From Locusta migratoria (taxonomy: Eukaryota; Arthropoda; Insecta; Orthoptera; Acrididae): 64,000 nt of DNA. Shown one piece after another: positions 33,564-44,559 of this stretch; position 1 is the stretch's first letter; the number at the start of each line of letters is the position of its first letter. A model generated the notes under the pieces. It was not told the DNA's origin, ran no database searches, and saw nothing but the letters and a program-made list of their open reading frames with translations. The stretch lies in the NCBI GenBank assembly GCA_026315105.1, contig CM048755.1, forward strand, positions 218,166,333 through 218,230,332, given 5' to 3'. A program made the position numbers and the translations under genes.

Positions 33564-33726
33564 AAATGTTCAAATGTTTGTAAAGCTTATGGGACTACTT
33601 ATGAACTAACCTATACTAAAGACAACACAAACATCCATGCCCGAGAGAGGATTCGAACCTCCGACGATGGAGGCCGCGCGATCCGCAACGTGGCGCTCCA
33701 GATCACTCGGCTACTCCCACGCGGCC
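33564..33726 (-). mobile_element. SINE-B-type copy with body deletion
   Basis: The minus-strand head GGCCGCGTGGGAGTAGCCGA and box B GGTTCGAATCC are present. The tail lacks about 34 bases: it passes from AGTAGT straight into CCCATAAGC, without the CTGATGACCCC block. An internal deletion between short repeats is likely. Confidence 0.85.
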
Positions 33727-34242
33727 ACCAACAAGCCTCACATACTTCAGAGTCTCTGTTGTAAGAATAACACACAATGATAGACAATCCATCCAACTAA
33801 ACAATAGGCGACTATGCATAAACACGAAGTCCGGTTTGCGATCACACGATGCAAAATAACTGAGATCTGAAAATAGGTCAAATCTTTGTCCAATGAGTAT
33901 CAATACTAGTAAAAACACTAGTAGGATCATATATGCTGATCAGTTACAATTCCTAATGGATTCGGGGGGGAGGGGGGGGCGGAGAGTTAAATTTCTTAAA
34001 CTGAAACTCATTACTCAATGCCAAACTTAAAACCCTGACAAAGTGACCATTTGCCATTCACTTCAATGGAACCTCGAATTTCCATCGTCCATTTACACTA
34101 CAACACTACACACAGGCAAGTTGAACGTCGTCTGCATCTCTTTATAGGGTAGTACCGATACAGTGGATCATGAGAACATAACGTTCTGTATGTTTGATTG
34201 GTTGGGTGTTTATCAACACCCATCCTAAGTGAAGAAGAAATT
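33727..34242. other. Unassigned spacer with G-rich tract
   Basis: 33963-33981 is a G-rich run (GGGGGGGAGGGGGGGGCGG). Nothing else is recognised. Confidence 0.4.
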
Positions 34243-34383
34243 TTCAAATGTTTGTATAGCTTATGGGACTTAACTACGGGGTCATCAGTCCCTCAACTTT
34301 CCAACTACTTATGGACTAACTAATACTAAGGACGGCACAAATATCCATGCCCGAGGGGGGATTCGAACCCCCGACCGTAGTGG
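34243..34383 (-). mobile_element. SINE-A copy, head missing
   Basis: Body, tail and box B (GGTTCGAATCC) are present on the minus strand, but the sequence stops at CCACTACGGTCGGGGG, so box A and the 5' half of the tRNA head are absent. Confidence 0.9.
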
Positions 34384-34910
34384 CTGAATGAAGTAGGACA
34401 AGTGCAATAACGATTTGATTACATTTATCCCGAGAGGTCCACTCTAAATCAGTTACAGCGATCTAACCAACCCACATTCACGGGAGCATTTGGATATACA
34501 GAACAAGTCAAAGGCAGCATAGGCTAACAGAGATAAGACAATTCGATTTCCCCCCCCCCCCACCTCCTTAGATTCGAGTTATGAAGTATTTTAAACCAAG
34601 AATCACACGATTTTGGTTGCCGCAAACGAATATGTTTGTTCCTTATTAGAGAATTTTAACATGCAGACGAAAATTTCTATAACTTGTACAATGCCAAGTC
34701 CAATATCCACAGCCACCTTACCATATTTCTAAGCTGAATTCCTTAGAGTTCCAACGTAACAGAACAACATACATCATAGCATAGAAGCAATGCTTAGACG
34801 AAGGAACCGATGACTTACAGCATGAAAAGTTCGTTAACAGATCATTTTAAAGAATCACTTTCTATTTCTCGAACAGATATATTACCTCGTACGTTAAACA
34901 GATTTTCTTA
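34384..34910. other. Unassigned spacer with poly-C run
   Basis: A C-run lies at 34551-34560 and following. No gene features. Confidence 0.4.
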
Positions 34911-35248
34911 GCCGCGGCGGAGTGGCCGAGCGTCTGGGCGTCGTGGCTCAGCACGCCCGGTCAGGGGGCTAAACGCCCTCTGTAATAAAAAAGCTGAGCC
35001 ATATACACAACGGACAACCGAGAACGAACTGAATAAAAGACCGCAAAGATCTACCTAAAAGAAAAAAAAAGGGCTTTGAGGCGGTATGTTACGATGCGAG
35101 AGGCCGTTCCCCGTCGGAGGTTCGAATCTTCCCTCGGGCATGAATATTTGTGCTGTCTTTAGTTTAAGTTAGTTTATAAATATTTTGTAAGTTTAGAGAC
35201 TGATGATGCCCCAGTTATGTCCCTTTGAGCTTAACAACAAATTCAACA
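34911..35248 (+). mobile_element. SINE-C copy split by SINE-E
   Basis: The head GCCGCGGCGGAGTGGCCGAG (34911-34930) is separated from TTTGAGGCGGTATGTTACGA (35074 on), box B GGTTCGAATC and the tail by a SINE-E (about 34932-35070). The break lies just after the box A/D-stem, at the D-loop of the tRNA-like head. Confidence 0.88.
34932..35070 (+). mobile_element. SINE-E nested in D-loop of SINE-C head
   Basis: It begins GTCTGGGCGTCGTGGCTCAG, contains CTCTGTAATAAAAAAGCTGA and ends in an A-rich tail. The target duplication is short at best (GAGC/GGGC). Confidence 0.85.
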
Positions 35249-35350
35249 TATTTTTTTAGATGTTTGTGGACAAAAGTCCAATTGCTCTAACTAGTCACTT
35301 TACATCGATGAGTACGGGCATCACAAACCCAGTTCGATGAAGCAGCTATC

Positions 35351-35550
35351 ATTCAAATGTTCAAATATTTGTAAATCTATCGGACCAAACTGCGTGGTCA
35401 TCAGTCCGTAGCTTACAAACTACTTAAACCTTGGTAAACTAACCTAAGGACAACACACACACCCATGCCCCAGGGAGGACTCGAACCTCCACGGCGAGCA
35501 ACCGCGCCCTCCGCAGCGAGACGCTTTAGAACGCTCGGCTACAGCGCGGC
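35351..35550 (-). mobile_element. SINE-B copy
   Basis: Head GCCGCGCTGTAGCCGAGCG, box B GGTTCGAGTCC, body GTTAGTTTACCAAGGTTT, tail ATTTGAACATTTGAAT on the minus strand. Confidence 0.9.
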
Positions 35551-35613
35551 TTTGCAAGTTCTACGTGTAACAGTTACTTGTTGTGAAGACTTAGAACCTT
35601 TACAGTAGTCAAA

Positions 35614-35716
35614 AGCTATGCCGTGATGCATATTCTGGTTTCCCCAGTTCACAGAAGTTAAACATGGTAACTACTTGGATGGGTAACCGTACGGGTGTGT
35701 CACGTGCTATTGACTA
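35614..35716 (+). pseudogene. 5S rRNA-like sequence (5S pseudogene or SINE3-type)
   Basis: The stretch keeps the 5S internal promoter elements in order: AGAAGTTAAACATGGT (box A), ACTTGGATGGGTAACCGT (intermediate element/box C), with CACGTGCTATTGAC resembling a 3' stem. The 5' half (GTGATGCATATTCTGG) is degraded relative to 5S. It may be a dispersed pseudogene or the head of a 5S-derived SINE. No obvious TSD or poly-A tail. Confidence 0.65.
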
Positions 35717-35765
35717 TTTTCCCTTTGCCTTATCGCTCAAGCATTAAGGAGAAGTAGGTCCAAAA

Positions 35766-36020
35766 ATTATTACCTGAAAAAAATGAACATGTTGGAAATT
35801 AAAGTTAAAATAGAGTTTCTATTTTATGAAACTCGATCATAGATGGCGAAATTTGCCGAAAAAAAAATCGCAGACTTCCAAAAAACGGTTTTTATTAAAT
35901 AAATAAAAAACGATAACTCCGATGGGAAAATGTTAAAGTAGAAAGTTGTACCCCTTAAGATTATATATCGATTGAGTTTTCGTACATATCGATAGATTTG
36001 ATATGTTTCGTGATGTATCG
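35766..36020 (+). repeat. Dispersed repeat, direct copy of 24021-24288
   Basis: Same block as 24021-24288, ending GATATGTTTCGTGATGTATC. Confidence 0.8.
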
Positions 36021-36899
36021 AAAAAACACGTAAAATTCTTTAATAACTAGATTCCTTATAACTCGATAACATTCACGTTTCCAAACTTATTAGTTACCAC
36101 AAGTATGGCACGATATAATTAAAAAAATACCTTTTTCGAAAAAATTAAAATTATTCGGTACATTTTTAGATATATCGATCTTTTTGGAAAACAGGGCTGT
36201 TAGAAAATTGGCTACAGTTGGTCAGGGGATCGACCTAGAGTAACGATTTTTCGCCTGTTTTCTTCCTGAAGAGTTGTAATGTCATACTATTCATTAATGT
36301 TTAAGACTTTTTTAATTGTAAGTATCAAAGAATGACTTTGAAACACTTGCGCTTTTTTGGGCCTGTTTTCCTCAACTGACTATTTCTATTTTTACATTAC
36401 GACAGCAACTGTTGAATAAATATGTTGCTGACATTATTTCACAGATTTTAAAACAAATAATGTTGCTCTACATCATTTACATTTTACAGCGATGTGCTTC
36501 ATGTTGGGAAAAATGACTACTTTGAAAACTGATTGAGGTCAAATGACTGTACCGATTTTGATGTTTGAAAACGTCATTCGCCGGAAAATTTAATGCTCTT
36601 TTATTTTGGTAAGGATAACATCTTCAGGAGGATACATAGTTTCCGAATAATAGGCGAAAATCTGAAGACAGTCCCAAATATTTGCAGTTTTTGGCTATGA
36701 AAATGTTGTCCCGAGGGTTTTGAAGGACTACATGTATTCTACACACTGTCAACCACATAGACAAGATAAAAAATCATACTGACGTGTTTTACGGCCCACG
36801 TTAGATTTGTAGTTTTATAAGTTTTTGCAAACATGTTGGACCAAAATAATAATCTAAATAATTATAAATTAATTAGTAAGAGTGCCTGAAACCATTTTA
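36021..36899. other. Unassigned AT-rich block
   Basis: No coding motif. Possibly the continuation of the repeat that starts at 35766, since the text style (CGAAAAAATTAAAATTATTC) is similar, but it has no partner here. Confidence 0.35.
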
Positions 36900-36909
36900 G
36901 GAAAAAAAT

Positions 36910-36985
36910 GTACGTAGTGGAAGGTTTCGATCCACCGACCTTTCGCATCATAGTCCAGCACCTTGCCCACTACGCTACGGCTATA
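36910..36985 (-). repeat. tRNA-like repeat fragment
   Basis: On the minus strand GCGTAGTGGGCAAGGTGCTG (box A-like) and GGTGGATCGAAACC (box B-like) stand at tRNA spacing. I could not fold a convincing acceptor stem, so this is a tRNA-derived repeat rather than a gene. Confidence 0.45.
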
Positions 36986-37235
36986 AATCAAAACAAGAGT
37001 TCTTTAATGTCGTACTATTGATGGTCTTTCTTAACTGATGTTGATATGGCATTTGTAGACATTAGATTATCATTTATGGTACGAAGAACGATGTGTTTTT
37101 GTTAATACCTCAGTGTGCCGTTGCTTTGAAATGACAACGTGTAAGTTACAATAAGAAAATCATCAAATACGCGAGGAATGTCACGTGACATCTCCGAACG
37201 GCTGGTTTTCATTACTTCTATGGAGGGTGTCAAAT

Positions 37236-37366
37236 GTCCGTTATTTTTACCAATATGTCTCAAACGATACGAGATGTGAAAAAAAACCATAAGGGAGGTA
37301 AGTTGTAGAGAATTTTCCCCTCTACCAATTACGTTATTCAATTTTCGTGTCAGATGAACGGTTCGT
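37236..37366 (+). repeat. Direct repeat, unit 1
   Basis: Shares AAGTTGTAGAGAATTTTC, ATTCAATTTTCGTG and GATACGAGAT-like blocks with 37562-37690, 326 bp away. Non-coding. Confidence 0.8.
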
Positions 37367-37561
37367 TTGTAATTACAATTATATTACAAATGGCGTTTTT
37401 TGGTATTACTACCGTATTTTTTGTCCGAAAAACTTGAAAAAGGTAGGTTCTGGTCTCTGGCGGCCTACAATCATGTCTGTAAAATTTGGTGCTGATCGGT
37501 TTAACGGTTCGTCTTAAAAACAGGGAACACCTTACGGACAGGCAGACATACACCCAAAAAT

Positions 37562-37690
37562 CGCCGTTATTTTTGCAAATATCTCTGAAACGCTACGAGA
37601 TATGAAAAAAACGTAACAGAGTAAAGTTGTAGAGAATTTTCTCCTCTACAAATTCGGGTATTCAATTTTCGTGGCAGATGCATGGTTAAG
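37562..37690 (+). repeat. Direct repeat, unit 2
   Basis: See unit 1 at 37236-37366; roughly 80% similar by eye with small indels. It is followed by tRNA-like GGTCGCCGGTTCAATCCCGC. Confidence 0.8.
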
Positions 37691-37801
37691 CCGTTATTTT
37701 CATTTAAATTTCGAGCTGTCAAAAGACGATCGCAAATGCCCACTTTCAGTGTTACTAAGGTCGCCGGTTCAATCCCGCCCACCGGCAAAAATTTATTTTG
37801 T

Positions 37802-38130
37802 GCGCCTCGGTTGCACAGTGGTAGAGTGCCAGACTACAAATCCAAAGGTCCCGGGTTCGATCCCCGCCAGGTCCTAGGATTTTTATCTGTAACTTTCCAC
37901 TTCTTTCACCTCTGGCAGTGTTGCTCATGTGAAAAATATCGAGTAGCACCGTGGTTCGGAACCCACGTTAAACTGTAGGTCCCCCTATAACTGGCTGGGT
38001 AAGTCAGTTCGAAGGTCGGAGGAAGGCAACGGCATACCACCTCCAAAAAGGACCATGCCTAGTAAAGCACCGTGGTGTTCAAACCAATCTTCGGATTGAT
38101 GACTGCTTTACCTTTTACCTTACCGGAACC
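37802..38130 (+). mobile_element. SINE-G copy 1
   Basis: The tRNA-like head GCCTCGGTTGCACAGTGG (box A) with GGGTTCGATCCCC (box B) at about 37854 is followed by a body shared with the inverted copy at 50676-50967 (CACTTCTTTCACCTCTGGCA, CAGTTCGAAGGTCGGAGGAA, GGACCATGCCTAGTAAAGCA). It is followed by GCTTTACC repeats and a 64-base poly-T. Confidence 0.8.
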
Positions 38131-38140
38131 TAAAGTGGGC

Positions 38141-38143
<3 letters not shown>

Positions 38144-38207
<64 letters not shown>
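38144..38207. repeat. Poly-T, 64 bases
   Basis: Uninterrupted T run; could be a poly-A tail of a minus-strand insertion whose body I cannot identify. Confidence 0.9.
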
Positions 38208-38210
<3 letters not shown>

Positions 38211-38280
38211 CACGACGTTTGTGGACTGTGCAGTCCACTCTAGACTGTTTGCAGTGTTCTCAGAGAGAACACGCGCCAGT

Positions 38281-38756
38281 CACTACGTTTACATGCAACA
38301 CATCTTCCGGAAGACGAATACTGATTTTCGTAAACCGTTTTTCGCTGTCGTGTTTACATGGCATAGCCTGAATCGGATTTCGTAGCTCACTTAAAATAGC
38401 GGCTGGAAAACAGCTGATTCAGTTCATTATTTAGTCTGCACAATCGCTATTTTTCTTTATTTGAATACACAGGTTTATGTTCACTCTAATATTTATATTT
38501 TTATTTCACATTAGAAAATATCACTCTTTCTATATGTGCCGAAAATTCTTGACAAGAAAATACAATCTGACAAGCCAAGAACACTTCAAAAACAGTTGCG
38601 TTTACATGGGCACGAAAATCGATTGTGGAACTGGAAAACCGCTTTAGAGAAGCGGATTTCCAGAATCGATTTTGGAGTGTTTACGTGACCAACCAAAAGC
38701 GGAATTGGGAAATCGGTTTACGAAATCCAGTTTTGGGAGCCCATGTAAACGGGGTG
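38281..38756 (-). mobile_element. 475 bp MITE with CGTTTACATG ends, copy 2
   Basis: An inverted, full-length copy of 27512-27986: CACTACGTTTACATG to CATGTAAACGGGGTG. AGT flanks both ends (38278-38280 and 38757-38759), a possible 3 bp target duplication of Harbinger type. Confidence 0.85.
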
Positions 38757-38891
38757 AGTCTCTGTCGCCCACTCCCCCTTCTCCCTTTCCCAATGGCCGC
38801 TCGCCTGCTCACCCGCTCACTCGTTCGCCGGCTCTGGCGGGTATGCACGCGTACGTCCATAGTGAGCCACTCCACGCTTCCTGCTTCGCGG

Positions 38892-39534
38892 CGACAGGGA
38901 AGCGGCTGGAAAACCCAGTGGGTAATCCCATTGTGGTGGCCATTGTTCACCTGCGCCGCCGCCTCAGCTCGCTCACATCCCTTTCACTTGCACGTGCAAG
39001 AAACAAGTAATGTTTGTTGTGCGGCTCACCGCTCGTGGGTTCCAAGGTTCCAACACTGTGCTCTGCATGTCGTGTTTAATGGGAGCTGATAAAGACTTGT
39101 TAATCTCAAAAGTGTTGAATGAAAGGCCGTTAATTCCCTCTAGATGAATTTTATTGAACTTTTGTAGACTTGCAAAACCGGTTTTGCAATGTCTTTAATT
39201 GCATCTTATTGTTCATATTGGTACAAGAATACCAGTACTTTAATGTAGCAAACAACTGCACATTCTGGATAATTTATGCATAGATAGGTTATTTAGCTCA
39301 GAATATGAAATGGTTACTTTTTTGCTAAAGGTTGCACGATAAACTGACTTTTTTGTGAGCCAATAAATAACATGGGGCTACTTTATTCATAATTACTTCA
39401 CTGTCATTCCATGTCAATTTACCTTATCAAACATTTTTTTGGGTAGTGAATGGTATGGAAAGTCGACATGTGATTAGGAACCTTGACAGTGAAATAGTTG
39501 TAACTGCTGTCCTACTATAATCTCAAAATACATA
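38892..39534 (+). repeat. Third copy of foldback right arm, truncated
   Basis: From AGGGAAGCGGCTGGAAAACC to ATCTCAAAATACATAC it follows the right arm of the foldback at 25120-25730, including the 156 bp segment the left arm lacks. It is cut by the DD41D element at the TA at 39533-39534. Confidence 0.85.
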
Positions 39535-41118
39535 CAGGGTGTATCACTAAGTGTGTTTGCCTCTGTAACTTATAAAATAATAGGCGACGGGAAATTTCAA
39601 TGCGGTAGGTCAACACAAGAAATGTTACACTTTCTGCGGAGCTATGAACATCATTTATTGTATCATTTCCCACAGAGTTACAGCACAAAGGTATAATTTT
39701 TTAAATGCAACAATAGTTTTTTCTATCGTTCATTGGAATCGTTGAAACCAGCTGTGTCCAAATCAATTTAAACTACATTCCTATCACTTAGTTTGGGAGC
39801 TACAACCCTTCATAGTTTCAGGGGCAGATACCACATGCTGTACATAATACATGGCTGTGTGGTGGTGATGGATGTTATGGCGGTGGGAAGTTGATTTACA
39901 TGAGATGTTCAAATGTGTGTCCATGTTCCTCAATGCATAATGCAATGCACCGTCGAAAGGATCTGCGGACAAGATGGAACATCGCCGGTGTGACGGAGCA
40001 ACATGCGTCCTCGATGCGCCGTTTTACATCATCGGGGGATGTGGGCTCAGTGACATGAACACGATCCTTTAGATATCCCCACAAAAAGAAATCTACTGGT
40101 GTTAAATCGTGTTTAATGCGGTAGGTCAACACAAGAAATGTTACACTTTCTGCGGAGCTATGAACATAGTTTATTGTATTATTTCCCACAGAGTTACAGC
40201 ACAAAGGTATAATTTTTTAAATGCAACAATAGTTTCTTCTATCGTTCATTGGAATCGTTGAAACCAGCTGTGTCCAAATCAATTTCAACTACATACCTAT
40301 CACTGTTACTTTGGGAGCTACAACCCTTTAAAGTTTCAGGGGCAGATACCACACACTGTACATAATACATGGCTGTGTGGTGGGTGATGGATGTTATGGC
40401 GGTGGGAAGTTGATTTACATGAGATGTTCAAATGTGTGTCCATGTTCCTCAATGCATAATGCAATGCGCCGTCGAAAGGATCTGCGAACGAGATGTAACA
40501 TCGCCGGTGTGACGGAGCAACATGCGTCCTCGATGCGCTGTTTTACATCATCTGGGGATGTGGGCTCAGTGACATGAACACGATCCTTTAGATATCCCCA
40601 CAAAAAGAAATCTACTGGTGTTAAATCGGGCGACCTTGCGGGCCATGAATGAGGACCATGGCGCCCCATCCATCTTCCTGCAAACCTGTTGTTTAGTTCT
40701 TCCACAACAGCACGCGCAGAATGGGCTGGATGACTATCGTGCTGCATCCACATATGGACTCTCGTGTGTAGACACACATGTTCAAGGAGACCACCCAAAC
40801 TGTCAGCTATAAAAGCGCGATATAACGCACCTGTCAATGTACCTGGGAAGTAGTGTGGACCGATGATTTCATCCCCAAGGATTCCACACCACACGTTAAT
40901 AGACCACCTACATTGACGGTCGACAGGTCGTACCCACTGAGGATTGTCTGCGTCCCAGTAGTGCACGTTATGTCGATTCACTGCACCATAATTTATGAAC
41001 GTGGCCTCATCAGCGACTTATCAGAGAACATAACACTTTTTAAAGACTCCAGCATGAAATTACGCATGGCCCACTCACAGAATGTCACTCTTGCACGGAA
41101 ATCGTTCCCATTACTTGG
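39535..41118 (-). mobile_element. DD41D element copy 2, rearranged
   Basis: Its 3' terminal repeat starts CAGGGTGTATCACTAAGTGT next to TA. The minus strand carries the transposase C-terminal half (40415-40981: WSINVWCGILGDEIIG, WMQHDSHPAHSARAV, TPVDFFLWGYLKD). A frameshift near 41010 breaks the first catalytic block, and the copy stops at GGAACGATTT (about 41118), so the N-terminus is missing. Confidence 0.88.
39601..40628 (-). repeat. ~516 bp tandem duplication inside DD41D copy
   Basis: 39601-40109 (TGCGGTAGGTCAACACAAGA ... GGTGTTAAATCG) is repeated at 40117-40628 with few differences. It duplicates the transposase C-terminal codons plus the subterminal region, so one element now has two partial gene ends. 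Confidence 0.9.
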
Positions 41119-41282
41119 AAACTAGAGGATAAATTAATTAAATGTTCGATGGCGTGTCGGCCACGCCTGTCCTTTAATATCAAGTGAACAACCCATTTGC
41201 ATTCTCCATTTGCATACCGTCCTTCCTCTCCCCTACCTTCTCTTGTATTTCCAACACACCCACCATAATATACCTTTCTAAC

Positions 41283-41490
41283 TTGCAGGGCTAGCAGTCC
41301 TGCAAGACAGGATACGGTGGAGACATGGCTTAGCCACAGCCTAACGGATGTTTCCAGAATGAATGTGAGGACAGATCGTGAGTCGTGTCGGGATAGCTCA
41401 GTCGGTAGAGCGCTTGCTCGCGAAAGGCAAAGGTCCCAGTTTCGAGTCACGGTTCCGGCACACAACTTTAATCTGCACGGAATTTTCAAC
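41283..41490 (+). mobile_element. SINE-D copy
   Basis: The block GGCTTAGCCACAGCCTAACG is followed by the tRNA-like head GGGATAGCTCAGTCGGTAGA (box A), GGTCCCAGTTTCGAGTC (box B) and CCGGCACACAACTTTAATCT. Acceptor-like halves GTGTCGG/CCGGCAC pair. It is a tRNA-derived repeat rather than a gene. Confidence 0.8.
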
Positions 41491-41669
41491 CTTGTTCCAT
41501 TTAAAAATCTGTATGTTTGCATAAATGAACATTTTCTAAGTAATATTACAATCTGTTTGTGGGCTAAATAAACGAGCCTCTGACTACCAATCCAATCTGC
41601 GAAAACCGCATAGCAATCGCACTTTACGTTTCCGCAATGTTTGCGTTGCAAGTGTTAGGTAACTCACCC

Positions 41670-43500
41670 CGTATACTCCGCAATCCACCGTAAAGTGCCT
41701 GGCGGAGGATACACTGCACCACTACTAGTCATTTCCTTTCCTCTTCCATTCCCAAATAGAACGAGGGAAAAAAGAATGTCTATATGCCTCTGTATGAGCC
41801 CTAATTTCTCTTGTCTTGTCTTTGTGATCTTCACGCGAAATGTAAGTAGGCGGCAGGAAGATCGTTCCACACTCAGCTTCAAATTCCGGTCCTCTAAATT
41901 TCCTCAACAGAATTTCTCGAAAAGATCGTCGTCTTTTCTCCGGTGGTCCCTTTTTGTGTTCAGGAGCATTTCCATAACACTCGCTCACTGGTCGAACCTA
42001 CCGGTAACGAACCTGGCTGCTCGACTCTGACTGCTTCCATGTCTTCTTTTAAACTGATCTGCTGCGGGTCCCAAACACTTGAGCAATACTCAAAACGTGG
42101 TCGTATAAGCGTTTTATATGCGGTCTCCTTTACAGATGAAGTACATCTTCCAAAAATTCTTCCAATAAACCTAAGCCGGCTGTCCGCCTTAGTTTGTCCT
42201 TACATCTTCTTTCCATTTCATATCGCTCTGCAATCTTACACCTAGATATATGAACGACGCGACTGTATCAAGAAGCTCACTGCTAATGCTGTATTCGAAA
42301 ATTATGGGATTGTCTCTTTAACTCATGTGCATCACCTTACATTTTTCTACATTTAGAGCTAGCTGCCATTCTTCACACCAACTAGAAATTTTGTCTAAGT
42401 CATCCTGTACCGCCGCGGTGGCGTGGCCGAGCTCATTGAGGCGCTATGCTACGATGCGCGAGGCAATTCCCCGTCGGGGGTTCGAATCCCTCCTCGGACA
42501 TGGATGTTTGTGCCGTCTTTAATATAAGCTAGTTTATAAGTAGTTTGTAAGTTTAGGGACTGATGACCCCGCAGTTAAGTCCCATAAGCTTTACAAACGA
42601 TTTGAATACTTTGAACATCCTGTATGCTATTATTAGAGTCAGTTAAAGACGACACCCTCCCATATACTACAGCATCATCAGCAAACAGCCGCAAATTACA
42701 AGTTACTCTGTCCATCAGACCATTTATATAGACAGAAAATAATAGCGGTCCTATCACACCGCCCTGGGGCACGCCTACCGATACACTCGTCTCTGATGAA
42801 CATTCGCCGTCGAGAACAACGTACTGTGTTCTATTTCTTAGGAAGTCTTCCAGCTACTCACAAATCTGTGAACCTATTCCATATGCACGTATCTTCATTA
42901 GCAATCTGCGGTGTGGCACCGCGCCTTTTTGAAGTCGAGAAAAACACAATCTACCTGTTGCCCTTCATCCATGGCTAGCAAGATGTTATGTGAGAAAAGG
43001 GCAAGCTGAGTATCACACGAACGATGTTTCCTAAGCCCGAACCTATTCACAGAAAGAAGCTTTTCTGTCTCAAGGAAATTTACTATGTTCGAACTGAGAA
43101 TATGCTCCAAAATTCAACGATATTAACCTGTTATTATGAGGATCAGTTCTTTTACCTTTCGTATAAACGGGAGTCAACTGGGCTTTCTTCCAATCACTAG
43201 TAACTTCGCGCTGAATTAAAGATTCGCGATAAATGCAAGCTAAGTAAGGGGTCAATGCCGCAAAATACTCGTTGTAAAACCGAACTGGTATGCCATCCGA
43301 ACCAGAAGACTTTTTTTGTATTCAGCTCTCTCAGCTGTTTCTCTAGACCGGAAATACCTATTACCAAGTCCTCCGTTTGGGAGTTAGTGCGTTGATCAAA
43401 GGATGGTAGGTTTGTATAAGTCCTCCTGCGTGAAAGATTTCTTAAAGGTTACATTTACAACTTCAGCTTTCCGTTTTCTTTCTTTTATTACTTCCCCGGA
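41670..43500 (-). pseudogene. Jockey/CR1-type LINE, RT and 3' end
   Basis: Minus-strand order: 43255-43140 gives the pre-RT linker (WKKAQLTPVYTKGKRTDP). 43110-42898 gives GLRKHRSCDTQLALFSHN and VDCVFLDFKKA (catalytic aspartate A). 42772-42620 gives GPLLFSVYINGL and LRLFADDAVVYG, an intact FADD motif (about 42674-42685). 42130-41725 covers the thumb and FFPRSIWEWK. The 3' end is at the CTCCGCAATCCACCGTAAAG boundary near 41670. Stops and a SINE-C at 42410-42615 interrupt it. It is a different subfamily from 11150-12165. Confidence 0.9.
42410..42615 (+). mobile_element. SINE-C copy with TSD in LINE
   Basis: Head CCGCCGCGGTGGCGTGGCCG, box B GGTTCGAATCC, full tail. CATCCTGTA flanks at 42401-42409 and 42616-42624. 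Confidence 0.93.
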
Positions 43501-43573
43501 AGTCTATTTGTTCCGAATATGTTTAGTGTGTGCATTTTATTTATGTAAAATTTTAAATTAAACTAAACTCCCT

Positions 43574-43575
<2 letters not shown>

Positions 43576-43621
<46 letters not shown>
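43576..43621. repeat. (TA)n microsatellite
   Basis: About 23 uninterrupted TA units. Confidence 0.95.
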
Positions 43622-43624
<3 letters not shown>

Positions 43625-43705
43625 GTAAAAATTCCTCTAATATCTCTGGCCTGTCCATCTGTGGTACAATTATTTTATTTATCGCCCTATGCATGCCAAC
43701 ATAAA

Positions 43706-43800
43706 ATATCTGACCACTGAAGATGTTTTAAAAATAAAGCGAAACGCGTCTGGTCTAAAGAAGACTAATTTACAGTTGCAAAAGACGGTAATGTAACCGC
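43706..43800 (+). repeat. Dispersed repeat, inverted copy of 22317-22420
   Basis: TGACCACTGAAGATGTTTTA, AAAGCGAAACGCGTCTGG and TTGCAAAAGACGGTAA are shared with the other copy. Confidence 0.75.
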
Positions 43801-44029
43801 CCGCACCTCCACCGCTGTCGACACGCCCCAGACGTCATACCACTTCGACCACCTGGGCGCAACTTTTTTTCGATCACTTTGCATAATTAAGCAGTTAACT
43901 GTAACACCAGTCATTTGGGAGACAACAAGTGTAATGTATTACATTATCAAACTGCCTATACCGACTTGTAGTATATATAGTCATGCCCTAAGTCATTAGC
44001 TCACAAACGAATTCCGAGAAACTAAATGT

Positions 44030-44425
44030 TTTTGGACAGAGTTGACAGCCAGCTTTTAGCAAATTCCGTTGGCGGAAGAATGCACGAAATATACAGCTTT
44101 TGTGTATATGGGAAGGAGTTACCATTTTAATGTAGTCCCCTATGGGCTTAACTTTACTGTTTCTGCGTTCATTAGGTGTTGGATAGTCTCTTAGGAGACG
44201 AATTGCTATCTTAGGTAACGTGTTAAGTTGATGATGTCTTAATACCAGGTAATAGTTGGGCTGAGCATAATGCAATACTGGATGAAGTTTTGTCTGCATT
44301 CTCAGACGGTAACATATGTAAAAACCTATGGAAATTTGAATCTGGGTGGAAAGAGGGGAAGTTTTTGGGTCACCTCATAACAGCAGACAGAATCAGGACA
44401 AATCCAGATAAAACCAAGGCTGATA
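44030..44425 (+). pseudogene. Ty3/Gypsy reverse transcriptase relic
   Basis: Shifting plus-strand frames give DSQLLANSVGGRM-like start, KYTAFVYMGRSYHF and VVPYGL (44087-44159), SAFIRCW, then *VDDVL at 44224-44241, where the polymerase motif YVDD has lost its tyrosine to TAA but keeps both aspartates. After frameshifts come SFWVTS/FLGHLITADRIRTN PDKTKA blocks (44370-44420). This is the RT palm of a Gypsy-type LTR retrotransposon. No LTRs, gag or integrase are visible nearby; SINE-D follows directly. Confidence 0.8.
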
Positions 44426-44511
44426 TGAAACTTCCTGGTAGATTAAAATGTGTTCGGGAACCGGGATTCGAACAAGAGACCTTTGTCTTTCGCGAGCAAG
44501 TCCTCTACCGA

Positions 44512-44559
<48 letters not shown>

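Noticed and set aside
38144..38207. SINE-E poly-A tail
   Set aside because: The expected GCTGAGCC/GGCTCAGCGC body is absent on the adjoining side.
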